Assembly (NCBI GenBank): GCA_017562135.1
Contig: QEYB01001208.1
Coordinates: forward strand, 496,001-560,000
Source: Dipylidium caninum
Lineage: Eukaryota > Platyhelminthes > Cestoda > Cyclophyllidea > Dipylidiidae
DNA length: 64,000 nt
Reading direction: 5' to 3'
The position numbers and the translations under genes are program-made. The notes beneath the pieces are model-generated. The model was not told where the DNA came from. It ran no database searches and saw only the letters and a list, made by a program, of their open reading frames with translations. Positions 11,817 through 22,298 of the stretch are shown piece by piece (within the stretch, counting starts at the first letter, position 1; each line of letters opens with the position of its first letter).

Positions 11817-11817
11817 A
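11812..11817 (+). promoter_or_regulatory. Polyadenylation signal overlapping the GatA stop codon
   Basis: AATAAA at 11812-11817 contains the GatA stop codon TAA (11814-11816). A GT/T-rich stretch follows at about 11831-11848, where a downstream element would be expected. If used, the 3' UTR would be only some tens of nucleotides, in keeping with the convergent SPT4 gene close by. Confidence 0.55.
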
Positions 11818-12105
11818 GTACAAAAGGCTAAAGTGTTTGATGTTTTCCGCATAACTTACAAAATTGGGGTTTTCGGGTGGGATTTCTTGTTCTAAGCGTT
11901 GGTAACAAACTCGTGCCATGCGGATGGGGAACCGCTTTAAATTTCTAGCAATTAGGCAAAGGTGCACGAAGACGTAAACTCGGCGGCAGTGATACTGACC
12001 AACCGGAGTATGGTGTCTGAGGGACTGCGTGTGGCATGGAGTTTTGGAGCGGTCTACATCTTGCTTCTGTCGCGCGATTGATAGTCGATGCCCTTGCTTC
12101 TAAGG

Positions 12106-12405
12106 TCATGTATTCGACCCTTTTGACAACTTTCCGGAAACACTAATTGCATAAACGCCTGGCGTTAGCTTGTCTATCATTACCCACCGCGCAACCCAAC
12201 TCTCAGGAGGGTTCATCATTGCGATCATTCCGTCGAAGTTATTGGAAGTACATTCATAAACGGATTCACGATCTCCCTGCATATTTAAATATTCCTCGCA
12301 ATTGTCGCAGCCATTCATTTCAAATTGAGACATCGTCTTAACCAGGCCGCATAATAAACAAGCCCGCAGATTACGTAGGTCAGTGGGTACATGCTGTATG
12401 TCCAT
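12106..12405 (-). CDS. SUPT4H1: Transcription elongation factor SPT4
   Basis: One uninterrupted frame of 99 residues from the ATG at 12405. SPT4 pairs with SPT5 (DSIF) and controls pausing and processivity of RNA polymerase II. Evidence: [14 protein letters not shown] (6-19), the four zinc-binding cysteines C16, C19, C33 and C36 (CLLC and CDNC), then [15 protein letters not shown] (50-64), ESWVARW (68-74) and [12 protein letters not shown] (82-93). The match to human SPT4 is strong up to about residue 96, but the frame then stops, about 20 residues earlier than the human protein. The next frame reads on through a segment that weakly resembles the missing tail. So there may be a missing base in the AAAAGGG run near 12120-12127, or a genuinely short C terminus. 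An in-frame upstream ATG (12429) adds eight residues with no family match, so the inner ATG was chosen. Confidence 0.93.
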   Translation of the reverse strand: MDIQHVPTDLRNLRACLLCGLVKTMSQFEMNGCDNCEEYLNMQGDRESVYECTSNNFDGMIAMMNPPESWVARWVMIDKLTPGVYAISVSGKLSKGSNT

Positions 12406-13126
12406 GACGGCCCAAGGTAGTCGGGCCACACCAATTTATACTGTGCGGGACAAACGTGGTAGTTTAAACGAGTTGTCGACAGGTTTAATACAGGAAACGC
12501 CTCAAAATTTTGGGCGCACACGTTACAGTTATAATTTGCAAGTTGTCTTATAAACCCAATGTGGGTACTAAAATCACTATGAAGAAGTTAATTTTTGACC
12601 AATTTGCATCGCGAATGATTGCAAGACTAAAGTCAAAACAATTTAAGGACTAATATATATTGAGAAGGGCTAATTAGGCCATCCTTTTTATTAGGTACAC
12701 CGTAGGTATACTTTGGCTGCCTTAAAACAACGTTACCAATTTAGCGTTAATACAAGCAGTCGCATTAGCTAACCTTACTCGGATGTGTACAGGTACAACA
12801 TTAAAAATTCAGCCGTACGATTGTTTTTACCCTTAGGATCGGATTTTTATCCATATGCAAGTAAGACCTGCTCAAATTAAAAAGGAGGATAATGAACAGA
12901 TGAATATTATAAACGGGTTTAACTCTCGACACGAATAAGACTCCTTTATTGTGAATCATGGATGTAGCGAAGCTAGGATCAGAGCCCTCGACCAACTCAA
13001 ATCTAAGGCGGGTTTTTATAACCGAATAGATTAGGATCAAAAATGCTGCAAAATACACAAAATGGCTTGTATTCCATTAATCCAAGCATAACTTCGAGGC
13101 GGTTAACGCTAAAGGGACAGCTTGAA
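12406..13126. other. Spacer upstream of SPT4
   Basis: AT-rich DNA, presumably holding the SPT4 promoter. A minus-strand block (about 13051-12936) after a TTTTGCAG acceptor-like site is open and has ordinary amino-acid composition, but lacks a partner exon and I cannot assign it. Otherwise I see nothing. Confidence 0.4.
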
Positions 13127-13538
13127 TCATTGTTTATCGGTGCCATTGTATGTAATATGATTCTCAAATCGGCTGTCACCCTCTATTTGCTCATATGAAC
13201 GCCACAACCGAATGTAATTACTCGAAATTACACGCAGGATCTTCTTTGAGAAACTTGTGATGAAGGAAAATGACTGAGAAGCGGAGATATTTCGTAAAAG
13301 GACAAAACGCACAGTCCTTGTGAGTAAAATAGGTCATACTTTCAGCACATAAGAGACAAGTTATTTTAGCAATATATTGGGGAAAATTGTTGAAGACTCA
13401 CCACCTTGAAACATGAATACGGGCATATTCGGTACCTTGGATTAAGTGGATGTGGACGTCTACCGTTATTGGCCGACACAGGGCGCCTACCATAATTTTG
13501 GGGCAACTTTCTTGAGTTATCTCCTTTAATTCCTTTTT
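13127..13538 (-). CDS. Possible two-exon gene, unidentified
   Basis: A candidate, not a recognised gene. On the minus strand, 13538-13402 is an open block bounded by an acceptor (ATAGCAG) and a perfect donor (GTGAGT). An 85-nt intron ending CACAAG would join it in phase (W codon split 2+1) to 13316-13127, which ends in TGA. The product tail is about 108 residues of ordinary composition: it starts KKELKEITQESCPK and the second exon contains KKILRVISSNYIRLW. I see no signal peptide or membrane helix, and no family comes to mind. Any further 5' exons were not found; the upstream block near 13570-13620 does not join in phase. The support is the pairing of splice sites and phase in an area where other genes are similarly compact. 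It could still be chance. Confidence 0.27.
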
Positions 13539-16500
13539 CTGCTATATGTTAAACTAAACAGTAATACATTACCAGGGTTGCAGTTTTATCAAGTCATTCG
13601 CAATATCATTAATTTTTTGGATGTTGACAAATCAAGAGCGGGGAAAGTTGTCGGGGCGAAGAGTTTTTTAAGCCCTCTCCGCCAGTTGTTCGCATCTCTT
13701 CTCACTTTCCTTCGATGCAAATGGGGTTTGGCACTCCACCCTCGAGATCACATCTACTATGAATGAAATTGGGCAATACTTCCCATAGTTAAATTGTTCC
13801 CTGATTCCCCTTGAAGTATTTGCGAAGTATTATTATTTCCCTATGAAATAGGTGGGATGTCTTGTACGATGACGCATTAGGTTCTGCAACATTGAGGTAA
13901 ATAGGAGAAAACAACAAATAATGGTGAAATTACTAACTCACAAGTAAAAATCGAGATACCTGGCATTTGCGAACCCGTAAAACACGATTGTCAAACTGGA
14001 AGCAACTGTGTGGGGCCGATTGTGGTGGCGAGAACTGAGTCTCTTGAAATGGAGCAACGGAACGTCTGCGGCGCAATTAATTAAACACTGTTATAGATAT
14101 ATATATTTTTGACTCATACTGATTAGACGGAAAGAACCCTTTGTATTTGCGGACTTTTCTGTTCTCAGAGGATCTTCTTCGAGTCCAGCGGCACGAGACC
14201 CCGTCCATGGCCTTCTCCCGTTGTTGTCTCCTCCCGACCATGTCTAAAGCCTCGTTGACGCCTCGTCGACATTATTATGGTTTGTTAGAGAAGATTGCGA
14301 AATTTACCTTGACCGCGGACAATTACGAGTTTGTTATTTAAAAATGTCGACGCAACTGGAAATCCGTTCTTTCTTTTTCGTGGCGGATGGGTCATCCAAC
14401 CCTAAGAGGCTTCAAAATTCCTCTTATTTGAAGGAAAAGGTGGTGCCGGAGCGCTTGTTGTGGTCCTGTCTAAATTGTGTGTCCACCTGGCCGGTGCTCC
14501 ACTAACCCTCGAGCACGGAGGACTGGGGGAAAATTTTTGAGCCCGGTTAGACAATCGGCCGAATTGCATAGCTAGTCTAAGACACAAAATATGTGCGGTT
14601 TTGGTGGCTAAATGGTGGATATTGCTAGCTTATCCACTGTCTACCTCGGAAACCAGCTCCCCTTCAGCCAAGAAATATGTGTCAATTTAATGGAAGTTAT
14701 CTTACCTTCCCGGCCGAGGAGGACAGGCCACATTGTCGAGGGGCTAATTGCCTGTCTTCCCCGGCTAACCAAAGGCGGTGCAGGGTCTCTACTATGGGCG
14801 TCCCTCCCCACGAGACTTGTCAAATTCTATCACTGACACTAGCTTCGTGTGCGTCGCTGCTCGCAGTTCCGCCGAGGAGCTGAGCCGTCGAGAGGCGGGT
14901 TGCATACCCTCGGATAAATTTAATACCGCATGTGAAATTTTTCTTTGGGACTGGAAAGCATCACAGAAAAACGGTTGTTGCTGGCCTCTTCTGCTATAAG
15001 ACAACGTTAAGGGTATTTCGCCACGCTGCTGGGGTAACTTAGCGGAATTTACTGTTCATCACCGATCTGTGCCCTGCTCTGCTCCCTGTCTTTCACGAAC
15101 TTTCACGAACTTCCGCAAAACATTTGCTCGTTGGTTACCAATGCGCTTCCCACGTGTTCTCCAAAAGAATCTCTAAAACGCCTCGAGCACTCCAGTTGGT
15201 CGTTTGATTTGTTCTCGTCATTTGTTTTCAATCGCCGGAGTCGGTGCGCTTTGCCGTGCGGTTGTACGATGGCAGACATCGGAATCCGCCGACCACCCGG
15301 GGATACCATCGCCGAGGGGACGTGGAAATCCTCGGCTACAGCCCCCATCGTTACTTTCAACGTCGGTTGGCGTCCCGGTCGTGACTCTTCTCGGAGATTG
15401 CATATTTCCGGTGCCCAAAGGCGGGATGGAGGACTTAATTTCTGCAAATCAAGAGGTGCCGCTACCCCCCTTCGCTATAAAAGCGTCAAGTCAAAAAATT
15501 TAAACGAAATCTAGCGTTGCTGCTTAAGAGTACGCAGTTAGGCTAATCCTGCGTTGCTGGGCCGTTTGGCGCTAGGGCGCTTGGAGAACGGCCAGCGACC
15601 TTACCGAGGGCGGGGGATTTAGGGCCTACGCGAGGAAATTACTTGATTATCTCATGAGGAATTAGATGACTCGGCATAAAGTAGCTCCACGGAACGCTCA
15701 GTCGTCGCCTCACCTGCCCCACTTCCTCCCTCAACCCAACACGTGGAGTTTAATTTAGCCAAAATGAGGGGTTTGAGTGCCCCGGTTTCCGTGGGAGGTG
15801 CCCTTGCGCAGGGAGAGACGGGCGAACGCACTTGCTGGCGCCCTTGCCAAGGGCCGCTGATCTGCTCTCTCGGCTTCCGGCTCCCGGCTCCAGAACCAGT
15901 GTTGGGAGGCGGTGGAGGAATGAGCAGGCATGCGGAGCCCCTTCCTAATGAGGTGACGCTCGTCGTGTGGCAGTGCAGACGGCAAACACGCAATACAGTG
16001 TTTTAGATGGTGGTAAACCAAAATCGAGTGATTTATTAACCTTCATTCGCACTAATTAAAGACTCACTTGAAGAGTGTAATGAAATCACCGCGCACACAG
16101 ACATTTTCATAGGAAAGTTTGGCTCTCGTCAGACCACCCTCGACAGGAGGAGGAGAAGGAGGAGGTGACTTGAATGGCTGCCAGTGGTGACGGCGTGTTT
16201 TCAAGTGAAGGCGCCGGCAGTCAGTGGATCGTCGCGCGAGGACGCGCGGCGCCCCCCTTTCCGCCATAGTTGACTTTGTCGACAGGACCGCCTCAGCGAA
16301 CCAGCCGCGCCGAGGAGTGGTAAGACGGTTGAAGGCGACTCTCTGCGCAAACGAGGGTGCGACGTCGCACGAAACGTGGCAGTTGTCGCGGCCGGACAGA
16401 GTCCCCTCGGAAGCGAAGCGCTGAGGCCAGTAAGTGAAACGACTTCTAAGTGTCACATGCTGGCCAGGGGAGCGGCGGGCACCTCTTAGCCTAATCCAAA

Positions 16501-18146
16501 GCCTGCGGTCGGCACATACGTCTTTGTGCAGAAACCATGCTGAAAGGCGCAGAGGCAGCGCCATGAAGGTCGCCAGGTGGTGCACAGTGAGCGCGGCTTC
16601 TGTGCTCGCCTGGGCTGCGACGGCACCGACGAGCGCGCAGGCCCGGAGCCGCTCGCGCGTCGGCACCCACACCCATGCCTAAGTTCTTCAGACCACCCTG
16701 ACTCTCCTGATTTAGAGGACTGGAGTACTGTGAAAGCAAAGTACCGTCTGTTTCACAGTTCTGCCACCGCTTCAAAGTATATTCACTCCACATAAATAAG
16801 TGGCACTTTCGTTTAAGGTTTGACTGCGCCAGAGAGCACCCTGAGAATTAACCGAAACTCTCGATTTGCAACGCTCCACCACAGGCAGCGGTGTGAGTGT
16901 CAAAAAAGAAAAAGTGACAGTTGAGGGATCGATGAGAAGTAGGTAAAGTAGAAGGAAGACTGCATTAACCGCGCTTGTGGGTAGCGGTGAGGGGGGGGGG
17001 GAAGGAAGAAGACGGAGCGGCGCCCAACACCCGCCCTCTCGACCTCCGCCCCCCTCCCCTGTCCGCCCCCTGCGCACGCGCTCGAAGAGGAGACTGTGGA
17101 GGGAGGGGCAGGCCGGCACTCGAAGCGTTACCTGTGTGGCAGCGCGATATTTTCTACCATCGTGCGCTTCGCGGGAGGGGATGTCAGCTTCGAGTCTGCT
17201 GCCCCTGAGGAGACCTCCGAGTGGTTACTCTAATCGTGCGCTTTTGCGCTCGCAGTCCCCACTCCCTCCGCCCCGCGCCCGATTAGCCCCGCGCGCACCC
17301 GAAGATGTCGACGGCCAGCGATCCTTGAATTCCTGTGCCGGACGCTCTTTCAACCCGCGTGCGCATGCAGCAAATCCCATTCGTGGCAGCGAATTCCTCG
17401 GTGGCGGCTGGCAGTCGCCTACGCGTTGTCGCAATGTCCTAACACGTCACAAATGAGTGATAAGTGAAGGTTTATTCTTGTGGCCGCTAAAGCTCTGCCC
17501 GCGGAGGCAGGTGAGACGAATGCGAGTCCGCCGCCGGCGTGCACAGCGGCAGTTCCGCACTGCAGAAGCGAGTGAGTGTGCACTTTCGGGTAGAGAGAGA
17601 AGCAGGAGCTCGTGCCGCGCCCACTTCGTTCTCGCCTAAACGACTCAGCGCACGTTGCTTTGTCACCTTTCGTTAAAACTATGGGTTGCGTGTCACGAGC
17701 AGTTTAGTACACGACAGGCGTGGCAGCTTGCCAGAGAGGAAACCAAGTCGTGCAAAGGCGCAACACGACGTCTGATGGGGTCGCGTTTGCCGTCACGACG
17801 GCCGACAAATTCGGTGACCTGTCCGACTGGCGGATGCGTGGACGGCAGGAGATGAGGTCCGGCGCTGCGTTGCGCTGCGCCGTGCTGTGCCGTGTGAGCA
17901 GCTTCGTCGCTTGTACGCGCTTTCCATTCTCCCGGCGAAGTGTGTGGGCTGCGCACAGGGGAGCAGTCGCATGGGGTTCGCCACTCGAACGTGTCACTTC
18001 CTCCAAACGATGACGAGTTGCGGCATGTCGGTTGCGGTCGAGGTCCACGAAGCAGGCTTGGGTAGCCCCCCTCCAGAACACTCAAAGGAGCGCTCACAAA
18101 GGCCAACTTCCCGGGGCTTCCAACGCACCTCCACAGCATGTGACTG

Positions 18147-18366
18147 TGGATGACTGTGTGCGTGTGTTTATGGGGGTGTTTGTGTGCGTGTGTGTGTTCG
18201 CGTGTGCTTGCGCGGTGGTGCGCAGAGTCTCTGGCGGGCTGTTTTTAGGCTTCAACAACGACGATGCTGCTGAAAGCAGTGTAGGCGGCGGTACCGTCTT
18301 TTGTGTGTGTGTGTGTGTGTGTGTATGTGTGCGTGTGCGAGTGTATACCAGCGCCTGTGGGTGTGT
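18147..18366 (+). repeat. TG microsatellite, imperfect, two blocks
   Basis: An imperfect TG/GTGCG block at about 18147-18212 and a purer (TG)n block at 18302-18345, separated by about 90 bp of non-repetitive sequence. They keep several frames open on both strands, giving Thr/His-rich and Val/Cys-rich spurious translations. Confidence 0.85.
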
Positions 18367-21300
18367 GATCCGCCATAGGTACTTGTGGTCTCGGCAAGAA
18401 GGAGCAAGAAAAGAGGGTGCACAGGAGAGACCTTCAAGCGCAGCTCTTAGAAAAAGCACCGCCACCATCGCCAACGACCAGCAAGGCAGACAGGCGACAA
18501 GAGAAGGAGGGAGGACTGACGCAACTGCTCGCCACCTCGTGCGTGCAATCACACCCCAAGTCATACACGCATACACACAGATGCACAGGGGCTATGGCGT
18601 CACCCAGTGCGGAAAGCAACACTACTCTTGAACTTCCCCTGAATCTCGGCTCGAAGAAGGCAGACAGGCGATGGACCGAGACGGACAAGGGGAAAAGGGA
18701 CGAAACGGTTTGTCTGGCCAACCCGGCGGAGAGGAAGGACGCAGAAAGTACCGGGTAAGTAGGCCTGTTTTTGGTGTGTCCCCTCGCACTCACTCGAAGT
18801 GCGCCATTCCCACGCTTCAAGTGCTTTCGCACTAGCCAGTCTTAAAGCGTGCGCGGCGCGCTGCATGTCGTCCACTTCAGCGGTAGCCGGAGGAATGGCG
18901 CTGTCGTTAGTCCCTTTTAGGTCCAAGCGGAAGATGTAGGCAGAGGGTAAGGCCGCTAGACGCGTGGAGGATGAAGAAGCCCATGCCTCCGTTGTGAGCT
19001 TCAAAAGCGACTGATTACACCACGCACCTGCCATATGACAGAGCGTATTTTGAAAAGGGCTTACAATAGTGTTTTCACCGCAGGATAAATGGCATCCTGT
19101 CGCATTAACGTGTGAGAGATTATTCCCACGAGAAGGCTCTCGCCGTCTCCTTACCAGCCTAACTCCCTCCGTCCGTCTTACGGCACATTAGAGGCCACGA
19201 CGGGTCCCGTTATCGCCTCAATGGAAGCAGACCTCGGGGAGACTCCGAGGGGTGGGGGTGGGTGGGGTGGGGGTCCTCCCGGACGCTCTGCCTTGAGGCA
19301 GCAGTCATTTCCTGGGCAGGACACTTCATGCAGTCTGTGCATTTCGCCAAATAAGATGGTAGAAGAAAAAAGCGGCCACAGTGAAAAGAGGCGGACGGAG
19401 AGCGGCCGACGCGAATGCGTCGCCGGTCTGAGGGAGAGAGGAGCGGCACACTCATTTAGACCTCGGTGCCACGATTTTGGCGGTAGACCTTCCAAGCTGA
19501 GGTCGGGTGTGAAGTCGGTTGGAGGGGATGCCGGCCGTGAGAATCCCGAGCGCACCCGAGGAGACCACTTTGAAGGATCCTGGTGTGTCAGGAGGCTCAA
19601 ATGAGACGCGTTGTGGACCCGTCACCCGCTGCCACGAGATCGGGTGGGCGGTGGTCGTCCAGTGCACAGACGTGCTCCTCCTCCAGGCGAACGATCGTTG
19701 TGCCCGACTCCGCCGAGGACTTCGCGGCGCAGCGCCCCCCTGCCGGTGTTGGCGCACGCTGTCCCGCCAACTCTTCAATGGGGCGCCAGGCTATGGAAGG
19801 AAATTTTGCCGGCACCTCAACCGGGAAGCATGAGACCTGAGACAAAAAGGAAGAAATAAACTCGGCTTATTTGCGAGGGTTCACTGTCAGTCCAAGAAGA
19901 AGAAAGGCGAGCCCGCACAGTAACTTCATTCTCGTTATTTCTGCCATCGCCGAGATCATATGCCGAGGATTTATTCATTTTTAAGCCTTTCAAGTTTCAT
20001 TTATGGAACCATAACTCGCCTTATTGAGTACCGGCAAATGGTCCAACTTTGAGCAATTCCGACGAGTAGAAAAATTTTCCGGAATAGCGGCTTAAGGCAA
20101 TAGGAAACGCCTCAATTATCTGTTACCATAAACACAACTTCTTCCTTGGATAAAATAAAGATTAAATTAAATTAATCGGGGAAACCTCGCAAGTGGGTGC
20201 GGGATGGAATTTCCCGACTGTATTTACAGAAAACGATAAAGAGGCTTTCATTCTGCCCGCTGACGAATGTCGTTTCAAAATACTGGCCACTTGTCGTCGA
20301 GTCGCTACGCAAAACGGAGCCTGCGGAGAGGTTTGGCCGCTCTTGCCTCATTTCAGCAAGGCACTGCTACCCAACTGCGGGTAACACGAGTTTCCCGATT
20401 CACCAGACTCTTTGAACAAGAGGGCAGAGTGCTACAACCTCGTGAGAGTAAAAGATACTGCCGAAAAGGCGTCCAGGGCGACAGCACTGAACCGGGAAAC
20501 GTAAGCCACCCGACACCATCAATGTCACACATGGAAGTTGGCGAAGAGGTGAGGAACGTGCTTTTATTCGCGAGCGAGGTGATTACAGGCCTGATGTCAG
20601 CGTTCCGCTCTGTGCAGTGGCGGTTTCACTCGTCCCCCTTCTGGTATGATCCTGTTAATGCACATCGGTGTGGGGCAAGCAGGGCGGGTTGATGCGAGCC
20701 CATCTAGAGAAACAACATTTTTTTCTCCGCCTCGTTTTCCACAGAGTGAGCATTTAGGAGGACGGGGACCATCTTCTGTGTTTTTTTTTTCGCTGTCATT
20801 GCACTAATGCACCATATTTTTTGGAAACAACTCAAAACAGCTCTTAAACGTCTATTCAGGCGTAAAAGGAAGTTGTGCGGAAAGGGCAACGAAGTGTGCT
20901 TACAGTAAAAGAGAACTCTTCATTGAGGATATTTTTTGCTTTCAGGTGAACTTCGCGAGCCTCGACAAAGGGGGGTTTTCACCTGACCACTAAATGACTA
21001 GGCTGTTGCTGTTCTCGTAGTGGCGACGACGAACGCTGCAGAAATGTTCTACTTAAAAGGCAACAGTAGAGCATTTTGTCGTCATTCGTTGGCAAGATTG
21101 TTGTCAGATTGGTTTTGACACTGCATGATGAAATGCTTCCAGTTAAGAGATTTCATCTTTGTGACATTTAAGAAGTCACTCCGCTCGTGCGGAGATGGGA
21201 TAGCCACTCCATATAGGGATGTTAGAATAACTTCTCTGGTAGAAAAGCAAATTAGCTTATTGATGGATTTAGCGGCTGAACAAACATGTCGCTTTAGTCA

Positions 21301-21509
21301 AAAAATTCTAGCACAAGGTTTCTTGCACAGGGAATGACATTATTTCTTGTCTTGATTCAGGTATCTAACAGTCCCCTTTAGACCGAGTTAACTCAATAAA
21401 GTAAAATTAAATCTAATCTGCCTCTAACCCTCTGGTGTTTGTTTTAACAGAACTGAGTGTGTGTGTGCGCTTCGCTTTCCCGCATGAGAAGAGAAAGTTT
21501 ATTTAATTA

Positions 21510-21531
21510 TATACACACACACACACACACA
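21510..21531 (+). repeat. AC microsatellite
   Basis: (AC) repeated about ten times, following an AT-rich run. A second imperfect ACAC block lies at 21605-21628. Confidence 0.85.
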
Positions 21532-22279
21532 ATCACCTAGCTGTATAGGTGTGCAATGAGGAGAGAAGGCGCGAGAGGAAGAGGGCTAGTGAGCTCTTTC
21601 CAAGCACACACACGTACACACACACAAGCTCTGCAGTGCGCACACGCGCACACCTCCCATTGGCTGCTTAATTCGCGCGTCTTTGTGATGATTGGCCACA
21701 TCAAAGACAACCGACAGAATGAAATTGAGATCACCAGAGCAGTCACTCTGTATCAGACACTTACGTCGAGTGCTCCTTTTAGCCCACGAACACTTCAACG
21801 ACTCTATATCTGCCTGAAGTGTAGTTGATTGCCTTCAAGGAGTCCTTTAGCTTCCCCCTTCCTTAACTCTGATTGTAAGTTTAGCACCTTTGAGCTTTTC
21901 TTGATTGACCCCTCACCCTGTGCCTCTCCTCCACTCTTATCTACCTGACCATAAAGTGGGCTCTTGGTGCTGCTCTCAACGCTTTCCATAAGTTCCGATG
22001 ATGAGATTAGTTGCCCTAGTACGAAACCTCTCTTCCACATGGTAATTACGGGTACTTCCTCCACGTGGGGGTAATGTTAAAAGGCGGTCAATGAATTATC
22101 CAGTTAGCCGTCGCAGTCGTTTGCTCCTATTTATCGACTGCCATTGAACCATTTCATGCTTCTCCCGCTTGGGCACAGACCGGCTGTGATTCATCCGCGG
22201 GCCCCAAGACCCAATCGGCCGCGATACCATATTTGCGTGGACTTGAGTAGTGCTTGGTCTCTAACAAGAAGTTGCTGTC

Positions 22280-22291
22280 TGCGTTTTTTAG
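22280..22291 (+). promoter_or_regulatory. Splice acceptor 7 nt before the NK2 start codon
   Basis: TGCGTTTTTTAG ends at 22291, seven nucleotides before the ATG at 22299. It is a strong 3' splice site (pyrimidine run plus AG). It implies either a 5' UTR intron with an upstream non-coding exon, or a trans-spliced leader acceptor. Confidence 0.5.
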
Positions 22292-22298
22292 ATTAAAG

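Larger units (their letters stand above)
13539..22291. other. Intergenic, no gene recognised
   Basis: About 8.7 kb. AT-rich to about 14.4 kb, then increasingly GC- and CpG-rich. Long frames such as 16064-16672 (-) and 18032-18631 (+) have low-complexity or Arg/Ser/Pro-rich translations and open shadows in other frames. The TG/AC microsatellites are listed separately. It lies upstream of the NK2 homeobox gene, so it could contain its distal regulatory elements or 5' exons, but I cannot point to any. Confidence 0.45.

Noticed and set aside
16064..16672. 202-codon minus frame
   Set aside because: Arg/Ala/Ser-rich translation, opposite-strand frames also open, no motif.
18094..18576. Thr/His-rich minus frame over the TG repeat
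   Set aside because: It is an artefact of the dinucleotide repeat, which has no stop codons in any frame.
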